Under the pieces are notes generated by a model, which saw only the letters and a program-made list of their open reading frames with translations, was not told where the DNA came from and searched no databases. From Halorubrum sp. 2020YC2 (lineage in GTDB: Archaea > Halobacteriota > Halobacteria > Halobacteriales > Haloferacaceae), in the NCBI RefSeq assembly GCF_018623055.1, contig NZ_CP076019.1, positions 2,046,001 through 2,110,000 of the forward strand: a stretch of 64,000 nt of DNA, read 5' to 3'. Within the stretch, counting starts at the first letter, position 1, and the number at the start of each line of letters is the position of its first letter. This document shows positions 27,030 to 35,119 of the stretch, piece by piece. The translations under genes were made by a program, and so were the position numbers.

Positions 27030-27630
27030 GTGACGTTCGAAGCGACCGTCCAGGTGGTTCCGGCGCTGATCGACGTCTCGTTCAGGGACGGGTATGTCGG
27101 GAGCGTCGTCGCCGTCTCGCTGTACGTGAGCCTCACCGCGGTGGCGCTGAGCACGCTCGTCAGCGTGCCGGCCGCCGCCGCGATCGGCCTCGCGGAGTTC
27201 CCCGGAAAGGGGTTCGTGAAGTCGGTGGTCTGTCGCAGTTCGTGCTCGCGACGCCGCCGATCACGGCGATCAGCCTCGCGGCCGTGAGCGGCGTCGACGA
27301 CGGGGTCCGCGACGCCGCTCGCGTCCTCGGGGGACGCGCGTCGACGTGGCCTTAGTCGTCATCAAGGAGGCCCGCTACGGGATCGCGACCGCGGTGCTGG
27401 CCGGGTTCGGCCGCGCGGTGAGCGAGGTCGGCTCCGTGCTCATCGTCGGCGGGAACATCACGAGCGCCGACGGCGTCTCGAAGACGCGCACGCTGACGAC
27501 GGCGATCCAACTGGAGGCGCGGCAGGGCCAGTACGAGACCGCACTAGTGTTAGGCGCCGTGCTCGTCGCGCTCGTGTTGACCGTCAACGCGATCGTCGTC
27601 CGCTTCGGTGACCGCGGGGTGGCGGGATGA
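27030..27630 (+). pseudogene. tupB: Tungstate transporter permease TupB, internally deleted and frameshifted
   Basis: Three reading frames together give a TupB-like protein. Frame 1 from GTG 27030 gives [20 protein letters not shown] to [14 protein letters not shown]. Frame 3 from ~27233 gives [20 protein letters not shown] to DAARVLGG. Frame 2 from ~27335 gives [20 protein letters not shown] to the stop at 27630. Between the first two, a segment of about 40 residues normally present in this family (the GFP..VVGL... loop and helix) is missing, so DNA was lost there. The second switch is one G missing from the run near 27328-27332. As written the transporter lacks a functional permease. Confidence 0.75.
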
Positions 27631-27673
27631 CGCGCCGCGGGTGGCGAGACGACGTGCCGGAGGTGACGGACTG

Positions 27674-28426
27674 ATGCTCCGCGCGACGGGCGTGTCGCGG
27701 TCGTACGGCGACGAGACCGTGTTCCGCGACCTCTCGATCGAGGTCGACGCCGGCGAGGTCGTCGCGGTCATCGGCCCCTCCGGCGTCGGCAAGACGACAC
27801 TGCTCCGGACGCTCACGCTCTCCGCGGAGCCGGACGAGGGGACCGTGGCGTTGGGCGGAACCGACGCGTGGGCGGTCGACGAGGCCGAGCGCCTCGCGCT
27901 GCGCCGCCGCGTCGGCATGGTGTTCCAGGAGGCGAGCCTCTTCGACGGCACGGTCGCGCGCAACGTCGCGTACGGGCTTCGGGTCCGACGCTCGTGGAGC
28001 GACCGGCTCGCCGCGATGCTCCGGTCGGGGAGTACCCCCGACGCAGTCGACGAGTCCTTAGCGGTCGTGGGGTTGGCCGACGAGGCGGACCAGCCGGCCG
28101 AGTCGCTGTCGGGCGGCGAGGCCCAGCGCGTGTCGTTCGCTCGGGCGCTGGCGTACGACCCCGACGCCCTGCTCCTCGACGAGCCGACCTCGGACCTCGA
28201 CCCGCGCAACACCGCCGTCATCGAGGAGGCGGTCGGCGAGGCGAAATCGCGGGGGATCGGGGTCGCGCTCGCGACCCACGACATGCATCAGGCCGAGCGG
28301 GTCGCGGACCGCGTCGCGGTGCTGTTAGACGACGGGATCACGGAGGTGGGGCCGACGGAAGAGATATTCGAGAGTCCGGCGGACGAGCGCACCCGGAAGT
28401 TCATCTCGGGCGAACTGGTGTACTAA
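27674..28426 (+). CDS. tupC: Tungstate/molybdate ABC transporter ATPase
   Basis: This 250-residue ATPase starts at ATG 27674 (MLRATGVSRSYGDETVFRDL). It has Walker A GPSGVGKTT (residues 34-42), Q-loop GMVFQEASLFDGTV, signature ESLSGGEAQRVSFARALAY, Walker B ALLLDEPTSDLDPRN and H-loop ALATHDMHQAE. There is no C-terminal TOBE domain, consistent with TupC rather than ModC. It is intact although tupB just upstream (43 bp) is not. Dispersed element copy D begins ~100 bp after its stop. Confidence 0.9.
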   Translation: MLRATGVSRSYGDETVFRDLSIEVDAGEVVAVIGPSGVGKTTLLRTLTLSAEPDEGTVALGGTDAWAVDEAERLALRRRVGMVFQEASLFDGTVARNVAYGLRVRRSWSDRLAAMLRSGSTPDAVDESLAVVGLADEADQPAESLSGGEAQRVSFARALAYDPDALLLDEPTSDLDPRNTAVIEEAVGEAKSRGIGVALATHDMHQAERVADRVAVLLDDGITEVGPTEEIFESPADERTRKFISGELVY

Positions 28427-28524
28427 CTCGCGTCGAGGGGAGGCGAGAAACCGGTCGAATCCGTCGATCTGAGTTAAATGATCGGCGGATTTGCGGTGAA
28501 TGTCTCCAATGTCCCAGCAGCTCA

Positions 28525-29045
28525 CTTATAAACACTCGACTATGGATCGGCGGAGAATACCTCCGAAGCCCCAGTCGCTCGGTTATAAACACTCGACTAT
28601 GGATCGGCGGAGAACACCCCCAAAGCCCCAGTCGCTCGGTTATAAACACTCGACTATGGATCGGCGGAGAACACCCCCAAAGCCCCAGTCGCTCGGTTAT
28701 AAACACTCGACTATGGATCGGCGGAGAACACCCCCAAAGCCCCAGTCGCGAGGACGGCGCACGCTCGTTGCGCTCCTCGTCACTCACTTCGTTCGTTCCT
28801 GTGGTGCTTACGTCGCCTGCGCCGTCCTCGCGACTGCCCCTTTGAGTCCCACCCGACCGCGACCGCACAGCGCCTCACGCCTCCCCAGCCTCGTCAGTCG
28901 CCTCCGCTTCGCTCCGGCGACTGACTCCCTCGCGCGTGCTGTCGCCGGCGCGAAGCGCCGGCTTCCAGAGGGACCGAAGGTCCCTCGCGGCTCGGCCGCA
29001 GGGCGGCCTCGCAGGCACGCGCCACCTCGCCGTTTATTTATAAGT
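28525..29045 (+). repeat. Dispersed hairpin element, copy D (complete, with four tandem 57-bp units)
   Basis: Four head-to-tail units of exactly 57 bp start at 28527, 28584, 28641 and 28698, each with TATAAACACTCGACTATGG and ending AAAGCCCCAGTCG. The core follows, closed by CGCGAGGACGGCGCA (28747-28761) / TGCGCCGTCCTCGCG (28818-28832). The right arm holds hairpins GCCGGCGC-GAA-GCGCCGGC and AGGGACC-GAA-GGTCCCT, then CGCAGGCACGCGCCACC and ends in TTATTTATAAG near 29043. The arms differ from copy A at two positions, both compensated. The 57-bp phase keeps a frame open, but the protein is basic and unlike local genes. It lies between the convergent tupC and HIT genes. Confidence 0.9.
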
Positions 29046-29061
29046 AATAGTCAGCGCCGCT

Positions 29062-29613
29062 TCAGACGTCGAAGTCGAGTTCCACCGCGTCGCCGGCGTC
29101 GGCGTCGCCCAGATCGACGACGTTCTCGTCGGCCGCGAACCCCGCGTGGAGGTGCCCGTAGGTGCGCTCGATCGCCTCTACGATCACCTTCGTGTCGCCG
29201 GTGACGGGCATGAAGTTCGTGTCGCCGCTCCACCGCGGGACGACGTGCGTGTGGAGGTGGTCGATCGAGCCGCCGGCGGCGTCGCCGCCGAGGTTCTGGC
29301 CGGTGTTGACGCCGTCGGGGTTCATGTCGCGTCGCAGCGCGTCGAGCGTCGCCGCCTTCAGCTTCGCGTGGTCAAGGAGGGTCGCGTCGTCGAGGTCGGT
29401 CGGGTCCTCGACGTGTGCGTCCGGGATCACCATCGCGTGGCCGGGGTTGTACGGCGCGTTGTTCAGGAGGACGTAGTTGCGCTCGCTGCGGGCGACGATC
29501 CGCGCCTCCCGGGCGTCCTCGCGCTCCGGCAGCACGCAGAACGGGCAGCCGTCGATCGGGTCCGAATCGCGTTCGACCCACTCGATCCGCCACGGCGCGA
29601 ATATCCGGTCCAT
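29062..29613 (-). CDS. HIT-family nucleotide hydrolase/transferase
   Basis: This 183-residue protein starts at ATG 29611-29613 (MDRIFAPWRIEWVERD). It has a zinc-type pair CPFC (Cys23, Cys26) and the histidine triad HLHTHVV (His119, His121, His123), with His123 as nucleotide acceptor. Members cleave dinucleoside polyphosphates, adenylylated molecules or nucleoside phosphoramidates; the FHIT/HIT-like galactose-1-phosphate uridylyltransferase fold is typical. Its ATG shares a base with the stop of map (TGATG), so the two are co-translated. The exact substrate is not predictable. Confidence 0.92.
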   Translation of the reverse strand: MDRIFAPWRIEWVERDSDPIDGCPFCVLPEREDAREARIVARSERNYVLLNNAPYNPGHAMVIPDAHVEDPTDLDDATLLDHAKLKAATLDALRRDMNPDGVNTGQNLGGDAAGGSIDHLHTHVVPRWSGDTNFMPVTGDTKVIVEAIERTYGHLHAGFAADENVVDLGDADAGDAVELDFDV

Positions 29614-30521
29614 CAGTCGTCGAACCCGTGGATGCCGGCGGTCGTCACCTCGATCCCGTCCTCGGTGACCAGCAGGGTGTGTTCCGCCTGACTCACGAGG
29701 GCGTCGTCGTCCTCCTTCAGGACGGGGTACCCCTTGATCGCGTTCGCCTGCTTCAGCCGGCGGAGCGCCATCTCGGCGCGGTCCGTCTCCAGCCAGCGCG
29801 CCGCGAACGGGAGGTCGTCGAACGCCTCGATCTCTTCGAGCGCCTGCCGCGCGCGCCGGTCGCGCACGCTCGCGGAGCCCTGCTGTTCGAAGATTTCCTC
29901 CTCGGTCCCCTCGCCGACCTTCCCGCGGCCGTCGGTGGCGAACGGCTCGATCGCGACCGCCTGCCCCGGTTCGAGTTCGACCGAGCGGTCGACCCCGCGG
30001 TTCGGCACCGTCGGCCCGGTGTGGGCGTCGTAGCGCTGGACGCCGTGCCCGGAGAGGTTGAGGACGGGCGTGTAGCCGTAGCCGCGGATCACGTCCTCGA
30101 TCGCCTGCCCCACGACGCCGACCTCGACGCCCGGGCCGGCCTCGTCGAGCGCGGCTTCGAGGGCCATCTCCGCGGCCTCGACGAGTTCGGGGGTCCCGCT
30201 GTGGTCGACCGTCACCGCGGCGTCCGCGATGTAGCCGTCGACGTGGACCCCGACGTCGAGACACACCATCTCCTCGCCGAACTCGGTGTCGTCGTCGCGG
30301 CCCGGAGTGGCGTGCGACGCCTCCGGGTCGACGCTGATGTTCACCGGGAACGCGAGGCCGGCCCCCTGCTCCCGGACGAAGTCCTCCGTCCACTCCGCGA
30401 CTTCGAGGTGGGTCCGGCCCGGTTCGACCATCTCGCGGGCCTCGTTCATCGCTTCCGTCAGCACCGCGCCGGCCTCGCGGTAGCTCTCGACCGCGTCCTC
30501 GTCCAGAGGTCCGTGACTCAT
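29613..30521 (-). CDS. map: Methionine aminopeptidase, type 2
   Basis: This 302-residue archaeal MetAP2 removes initiator Met. It has the metal-binding residues in EMVCLDVGVHVDGYIADAAV (two Asp), LNLSGHGVQRYDAHTGPTVP (His) and VAIEPFATDGRGKV (Glu), and a C-terminal Glu in HTLLVTEDGIEVT. The typical MetAP2 insertion lies near residues 190-260. ATG at 30519-30521 (MSHGPLDEDAVESYREAGAV). It overlaps the HIT gene by one base, so map-hit is an operon. Confidence 0.95.
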   Translation of the reverse strand: MSHGPLDEDAVESYREAGAVLTEAMNEAREMVEPGRTHLEVAEWTEDFVREQGAGLAFPVNISVDPEASHATPGRDDDTEFGEEMVCLDVGVHVDGYIADAAVTVDHSGTPELVEAAEMALEAALDEAGPGVEVGVVGQAIEDVIRGYGYTPVLNLSGHGVQRYDAHTGPTVPNRGVDRSVELEPGQAVAIEPFATDGRGKVGEGTEEEIFEQQGSASVRDRRARQALEEIEAFDDLPFAARWLETDRAEMALRRLKQANAIKGYPVLKEDDDALVSQAEHTLLVTEDGIEVTTAGIHGFDD

Positions 30522-30603
30522 GGGTCCGGATTCGACGACCGCGCGCAAAGAGGTTGCGGAGGGCGGTCGACCGCGCCGCGGGAGGCGGTCGACCGCGCCC
30601 CGA

Positions 30604-30840
30604 TCAGGCGGGCGTGATCTCGACGTACCACTCGTCTTCGGCCGGATTCGCCGTCTCGTGGGCGTACCCCCGCTCCGCCAGCACGTCGTACAGCGGCACC
30701 GGCTCGAAGCTGTTCACCAGGCAGAGCGACTCCCCGTCGTCGAGACCGTCGAGCGCGGCCATGATGTCCCCGAACGGTTCGCCGTCTCTCTCGCGCGCGT
30801 CCAGTCGCTCGTCCGCGTCGTCGAACGGCTCGGCGCTCAT
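30604..30840 (-). CDS. DUF2249 protein
   Basis: This 78-residue soluble acidic protein has the DUF2249/TusA-like core: DIMAALDGLDDGESLCLVNS, then FEPVPLYDVLAERGY, and a final strand EDEWYVEITPA. The compact alpha/beta fold is related to TusA sulfur carriers but here the active Cys is not in the canonical CP position; the only Cys is in ESLCLVNS. DUF2249 genes are frequent beside haloarchaeal respiratory and nitrite/NO-related loci. It is divergent from the CGCGG gene at 30971, and the two share the palindromic region 30899-30932. Confidence 0.85.
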   Translation of the reverse strand: MSAEPFDDADERLDARERDGEPFGDIMAALDGLDDGESLCLVNSFEPVPLYDVLAERGYAHETANPAEDEWYVEITPA

Positions 30841-30898
30841 ACGTCTCCCGTCGCGTCCCGCGGTGGTATAGTTCCTCCCGAAGCCGTTCGGGTGGGTC

Positions 30899-30932
30899 GT
30901 TCGAGCGCCGGGGTTCCGCTCGAACATGTTCG
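30899..30932. promoter_or_regulatory. Nested palindromes in the DUF2249/CGCGG divergent promoter
   Basis: GTTCGAGCG (30899-30907) and CGCTCGAAC (30917-30925) are perfect reverse complements spaced by 9 bp. CGAACATGTTCG (30921-30932) is a perfect 12-bp palindrome that overlaps the second arm. Together they make three alternating GTTCG/CGAAC half-sites between two divergent genes. This looks like a binding site for a dimeric regulator controlling both. Confidence 0.55.
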
Positions 30933-30970
30933 CTCGAAGATGTACGGGGCCGAGGCGCGTACTGGTATCT

Positions 30971-31282
30971 ATGTCGAGTACACTCTCGGACCACGACCAC
31001 GGCGCGGACCCGGTGACCGACCACGTCCACGAGAACTCGTGGTCCGCGAACCTCGAAGGTCCCGAACACGCCGAGGACCGCGACCTCCTCGTGCGGCAGG
31101 CGATCGAAGCGGTCGAGCACACGGCCGCCGGCAACCACGTCAACCTCGTCACCCACGGCGACCACGGGCATCCGGAGGAGTACCTCTTCGAGGCGCTCGA
31201 AGCCGAACTCGGCGGCGACCTCGACTGGCAGTACGTCGAGCAGTGCGGCTGCGGCGGCCACGTCGTGCGCGTCCACGTGTGA
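30971..31282 (+). CDS. CGCGG-motif small protein, candidate rSAM-modified RiPP precursor
   Basis: This 103-residue, His- and acid-rich protein starts at ATG 30971 (MSSTLSDHDHGADPVTDHVH). The middle is helical (RDLLVRQAIEAVEHTAAGNH, then THGDHGHPEEYLFEALEAEL) and the end reads QYVEQCGCGGHVVRVHV, with Cys92 and Cys94 as its only cysteines. I recall a haloarchaeal family named for this CGCGG motif and considered a radical-SAM-modified peptide; that is from memory. The matching radical SAM enzyme is not in the window. The adjacent divergent DUF2249 gene fits known neighbourhoods of this kind. Confidence 0.65.
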   Translation: MSSTLSDHDHGADPVTDHVHENSWSANLEGPEHAEDRDLLVRQAIEAVEHTAAGNHVNLVTHGDHGHPEEYLFEALEAELGGDLDWQYVEQCGCGGHVVRVHV

Positions 31283-31309
31283 CCGGAGCCGCCCGGTGAG
31301 ACGGCGGAC

Positions 31310-33361
31310 CTACTCGTTCTCCTCGGCCGCCCTAGGGAGCCACATCCGCACCACCGTCCCGGTCGGCTCGCGGGTGTCGATCTCGAGGTCGCCGCCGGAC
31401 TCCGTGACGATCCAGTGGACGAGCCAGAGACCGAGTCCGCTCGCGTGTTCGAGCGCCGTCTCCCGGGCCTCCGAGAACACCGTCCGCTCGACCGGCGGGA
31501 TCCCCGGCCCGTCGTCGGCCACGTCGATCCGGAACCGGTCGCCGTCGGTGACGACGGTGGCCTCGACGTGCGGGTCGTCGCCGTCGTTGTGGACGACGGC
31601 GTTCTCCAACACGTTCCGGACCGCGGACTCCAGTAGCTCGTCCGCGGAGACGACCGCCGACTCCGGGGCGGTCACCGTCACCGTCGCCCGGGGGAACGAC
31701 GACTCCAGCGACTCACAGAGGCGGTCGACGAGTTCGGTCAGGTCGATCTCGGTCCGGCCCGCGTCGCTGTGGAGCGCGACGTCGATCTCGCGGGCCTGGT
31801 CGCTGAGGTGAGTCAGCGTCTTGACCTTCCGGTCGATGATGTCGAGGTACGGGTCGCCCTCCTCGTCGACGTGGTCGCGAAGCAGGTCCGCGTAGCCGCC
31901 GATGACGTTCGTGTCGTTTTTCAGGTCGTGTCGGAGCACGCGGTTTAACACCTGAAGCCGCTGTTCGTACCGCCGGGCCTCCGTGACGTCCGTGGCGGTG
32001 ATGACGACCTCGCGCGCGTCCTCGAACAGGCGCTCGATCACCGTCTCGAACCGACGCCAACTGCCGTCGTCACAGGCGATCCGGTGCGTGAGCGACTCCG
32101 GCTCCGGGCTGTCGAAGGCGCGTTCGAACGCCTGCTGTGCCTCGCGCCGGTCCTCGGGGTGGACCAGATCGATGACCGGCCGCCCCTCCACCTCGTTCGT
32201 CTGGTGGCCGAGCAGCCGCTCTATCGACGGGCTCACGTACCGGAGGAGACCGTCGTCGCCGCAGACCGCGATCACGTTCGGGGACTTCTCGATGAGCGCG
32301 CGGTAGCGCCGCTGGAGCGTCTCCCGCTCGGTGACGTCGCGGAACAGGAGCACTGTCCCGGTGCGGGCCGTCCCCGGTCCGGAGATGCCGTGGACGTCGA
32401 CGGTCAGGAACCGCGGCGCGCCGCCCTCGTCGACCGTCACGCGGAACTCGTCGTCCCCGCTCTCGTCGGTGGTCGCGTCGACGACCGCCGGAACGTCGTC
32501 GAACGCCTCCTCGACCCGAACGCCGAGTTCGACGCCGGGGAACAGCGACCGGGCGGGGTCGTTGCGGTCGACCACCCGGCCGTCGGCGTCGCAGACGACG
32601 ACGCCGTCGGAGAGGTTGGCGAACACCGCGTCCCGGGCGATGGGGGAGACGTCGAGCAGCCGGTATCGGAACACGACCCACGCCAGGAGCGCCGAGGTCC
32701 CGGTGAACGCGATCGGCGTGAAGTCGACGTGTCCGGCCTCGGGACCGATCGCGCCCGCGATGCCGGCCGCGCCGAGCGCCAGCGGCGCGACGCCGGCGAC
32801 GAAGAGGGCCGCCGCCTGCCGGCGGAACACGCCGTCGCGGGCCGCCGCGGCGTAGCCGAGGACGGCGAAGGTGAACAGGTTGACCGCGTACGTGTAGCCG
32901 ACGAACCCGAGCAGCGCCGGCGTCGGCGCGTAGTCGAGGACGCGGTAGCCGCCGACGTCGACGAGCGAGGGGTCGGCGTAGAAGAGCGGGTCGACCCCGA
33001 CCGTCCAGACGGCGGCGGCGACGGCGACCGGGACGAGCCAGAAGAGCGCGAAGCGGCGCCGACGGAGCCACGCGACCCTGTCGACGTACGCCAGGACGAA
33101 CGCCGGCCACGCGACCGCCAGCCCCGCGGTCCCGAGCCAGACGAAGCGGTCGAGGTACAGCGTGGCCTCCAGCGAGCCGGCGGACAGCTGCGCCGCGTAC
33201 GCCAGCGACCAGACGCCGGCGGCGCCCGCGACGCCGACGAAGCTTCGAAGCAGGACGTGTCCGCCGCGGGAGCGGTTGACGACCGCGTACACGGTGAACG
33301 CGAACGACGCCACGGCCGCGACGAGCAACGGGGCCGTGTACGGCGTCGGTTGCCACGCCAT
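31310..33361 (-). CDS. Sensor histidine kinase, 7TM-PAS-PAS-HisKA-HATPase
   Basis: This 683-residue protein starts at ATG 33359-33361 (MAWQPTPYTAPLLVAAVASF). Residues ~1-225 hold seven transmembrane helices of the histidine-kinase N-terminal 7TM type. A PAS domain spans ~235-345 (ANLSDGVVVCDADGRVVDRN) and a second spans ~350-465 (RYRALIEKSPNVIAVCGDDG). The phospho-accepting His is in VLRHDLKNDTNVIGGY (about residue 480), and the ATPase has ENAVVHNDGDDPH and DVADDGPGIPPVER. This is the usual haloarchaeal sensor layout; the signal is unknown and no response regulator is adjacent. A separate start further upstream (to 33460) is unlikely. Confidence 0.92.
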   Translation of the reverse strand: MAWQPTPYTAPLLVAAVASFAFTVYAVVNRSRGGHVLLRSFVGVAGAAGVWSLAYAAQLSAGSLEATLYLDRFVWLGTAGLAVAWPAFVLAYVDRVAWLRRRRFALFWLVPVAVAAAVWTVGVDPLFYADPSLVDVGGYRVLDYAPTPALLGFVGYTYAVNLFTFAVLGYAAAARDGVFRRQAAALFVAGVAPLALGAAGIAGAIGPEAGHVDFTPIAFTGTSALLAWVVFRYRLLDVSPIARDAVFANLSDGVVVCDADGRVVDRNDPARSLFPGVELGVRVEEAFDDVPAVVDATTDESGDDEFRVTVDEGGAPRFLTVDVHGISGPGTARTGTVLLFRDVTERETLQRRYRALIEKSPNVIAVCGDDGLLRYVSPSIERLLGHQTNEVEGRPVIDLVHPEDRREAQQAFERAFDSPEPESLTHRIACDDGSWRRFETVIERLFEDAREVVITATDVTEARRYEQRLQVLNRVLRHDLKNDTNVIGGYADLLRDHVDEEGDPYLDIIDRKVKTLTHLSDQAREIDVALHSDAGRTEIDLTELVDRLCESLESSFPRATVTVTAPESAVVSADELLESAVRNVLENAVVHNDGDDPHVEATVVTDGDRFRIDVADDGPGIPPVERTVFSEARETALEHASGLGLWLVHWIVTESGGDLEIDTREPTGTVVRMWLPRAAEENE

Positions 33362-33435
33362 CGATACCGGTAGGATGCGAGTAGTCGGTAAAAAGGGACC
33401 GAATCCTCTAACCCGTTCGAGGGACGCCGATCGGT

Positions 33436-33903
33436 ATGCTCGAACCGGGCGACTCCGCACCCGATATCACGCTCACCGACCACCGCGGCGAGACGGTCAC
33501 CGTCGACCCGGCCGCGGCCGCTCACACGGTCGTGTACTTCTACCCGCGCGCCGACACGCCCGGCTGTACCGCCGAGGCGTGTGCCTTCCGCGACGAGTGG
33601 GACGCGTTCGAGGAGGCGGACGTCGCCGTCGTCGGGATCAGCGACGACCCCGTCGAGGACCTCGAACCGTTCGCCGCGGAGTACGACCTCCCCTTCACCC
33701 TGCTCTCGGACCCCGACGGCGAGGTTTCGAGCGCGTACGACTCCTACGGCGAGAAGTCGATGTTCGGGAACACCTTCGACGGCGTGTTCCGGAACACCTA
33801 CGTCCTCGACGGCGAGGGGACGGTCGTCTTGGCCTACGAGGGGGTCTCGCCCGAGGATCACGCCGTGGAGATACTCGACGACGTCCGCGCGCTCGACGAC
33901 TGA
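33436..33903 (+). CDS. bcp: Thiol peroxidase, Bcp/PrxQ-type peroxiredoxin
   Basis: This 155-residue cytosolic peroxidase reduces peroxides using thioredoxin. It has the active-site segment FYPRADTPGCTAEACAFRDE, with peroxidatic Cys44 and resolving Cys49 spaced by four residues, which is the PrxQ arrangement. FTLLSDPDGEVSSAYDSYGE follows the usual peroxiredoxin fold. ATG at 33436 (MLEPGDSAPDITLTDHRGET). It is divergent from the histidine kinase, the start codons 74 bp apart. Confidence 0.95.
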   Translation: MLEPGDSAPDITLTDHRGETVTVDPAAAAHTVVYFYPRADTPGCTAEACAFRDEWDAFEEADVAVVGISDDPVEDLEPFAAEYDLPFTLLSDPDGEVSSAYDSYGEKSMFGNTFDGVFRNTYVLDGEGTVVLAYEGVSPEDHAVEILDDVRALDD

Positions 33904-33973
33904 CCGAGGCGGAGCGGCGGCCCTCCGCCGACCGGCTCTCGATACTCTTATTACTTGTCACGAGACACTCGAA

Positions 33974-35119
33974 ATGATGCCCTCCAAACGAGCGTTCGCG
34001 AAGCGCCTAGCCGCGCTCGCGGCGACCGGGCTGGGAGTCGCCGGACCGATCGATGCCCTGAGCGCCGAGCCGCCGCCCGACGCGGCCCTCGCGGTCGAGT
34101 CGGCCGGAGCCGGAGCCGGCTCGACCGGCGGCGAGACCGCCGGAGACCGCGCGGGGTCCGGTGGACCGCGCTCCGCGGTCGCCGCGGGGAACTACGACCC
34201 CGCGGAGGTCGCGTCCGCTGCCGTCGACACCGTCGTGACCGGGCGGATCGATCCGGCGGTCCTGACGGCCACCGGCCTCCCGGGCGGAGTCGGAGAGCGC
34301 GTCCGGCGGCTCCTCGACCGGTACGAGAGCGCGTCGCTCGAGGCCGTCGAACGGGCGACCGGCGGCGCCGCGCTCACCCCCGACGGACCGGAGGGGTGCG
34401 CGGTCGCGGTCGGTGACCTCGACGCCGCCGCGCTCGCCGCGGAGCTGGACGCGGACCCTGACGTGGTCCGCGAGTCGGGAGACGACTCCGAGTTCGCCCG
34501 GTTCCGCGCGCGGAGCCTCGGCTCGGCGGTCGCGGTGGCGCCCGGCGAACTCGTGGCCGCGTACGGCCCGACGCCGGCCGTCGCCGCGACGCACCGCGAC
34601 GCGGGGATCGGCGGCGGGGCCGACGGCGGAACCCGGCGACGCGGGGGAGCGACCGCGAGCTACGGCCCCCTCCCCTCGCTGCTCGGCGGCGACGCGACCG
34701 CGTGCGTCGACCTCGGACCGGACGCCCGCGACCATCTCCGGGGCCTGCTCGACGACGCGCCGGAGGCGCTCCGCACCGCGCTCGACGCGTCGGGCGCGGT
34801 CGGAGCGTCCCTCCGCGTGACCGACGAGGGGACAGGCGGAGACGCGGGGAGCGACGGCGCAGGGAGCGGCGACGGCGACGCGCCGAGCGTCGCGCTGCGC
34901 TACGGCGCGGTCGCGGACCCCCGACGCCTCGACAGGGAGACGGCCGAGGCGATCGCGGAAGCCGCCCGCGAGGGAGAGACGTCGCTCGCGGACGCGACCG
35001 TCACCCGACACGGGCGGACCGTGATCGTCGACGCCGCGGCCGAGAGCGACCTCTTCGCCTCCCACGCCTCGCTCTTCGGAGCGACCGTCGGGGACCCGAT
35101 CGAGGTGTCCGACGCGTGA
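33974..35119 (+). CDS. Hypothetical exported protein
   Basis: This 381-residue protein begins MMPSKRAFAKRLAALAATGL, a Tat-like or Sec-like signal (Lys-Arg followed by a hydrophobic stretch), so the product is probably exported. The rest is acidic and Ala/Gly-rich with repeated disordered stretches (AGAGAGSTGGETAGDRAGSG). I find no recognisable domain; there are motifs such as LDRYESASLEAVERATGGAA and GRTVIVDAAAESDLFASHAS. ATG at 33974 or 33977. It overlaps by 4 bp a small frame (35116) and through it the sppA gene, so it seems to be first in a four-gene operon. Function unknown. Confidence 0.75.
   Translation: MMPSKRAFAKRLAALAATGLGVAGPIDALSAEPPPDAALAVESAGAGAGSTGGETAGDRAGSGGPRSAVAAGNYDPAEVASAAVDTVVTGRIDPAVLTATGLPGGVGERVRRLLDRYESASLEAVERATGGAALTPDGPEGCAVAVGDLDAAALAAELDADPDVVRESGDDSEFARFRARSLGSAVAVAPGELVAAYGPTPAVAATHRDAGIGGGADGGTRRRGGATASYGPLPSLLGGDATACVDLGPDARDHLRGLLDDAPEALRTALDASGAVGASLRVTDEGTGGDAGSDGAGSGDGDAPSVALRYGAVADPRRLDRETAEAIAEAAREGETSLADATVTRHGRTVIVDAAAESDLFASHASLFGATVGDPIEVSDA

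Noticed and set aside
28500..29204. Long open frame over the 57-bp repeats encoding a 19-residue repeat peptide
   Set aside because: It stays open only because 57 is a multiple of three. The product is basic and Arg/Pro-rich, unlike local acidic proteins, and the same DNA occurs without an open frame at other loci.
30921..30932. NarO-type denitrification box
   Set aside because: The half-sites fit CGAAC/GTTCG but are separated by 2 bp, while the reported spacing is 4 bp. I kept it only as a generic palindrome.
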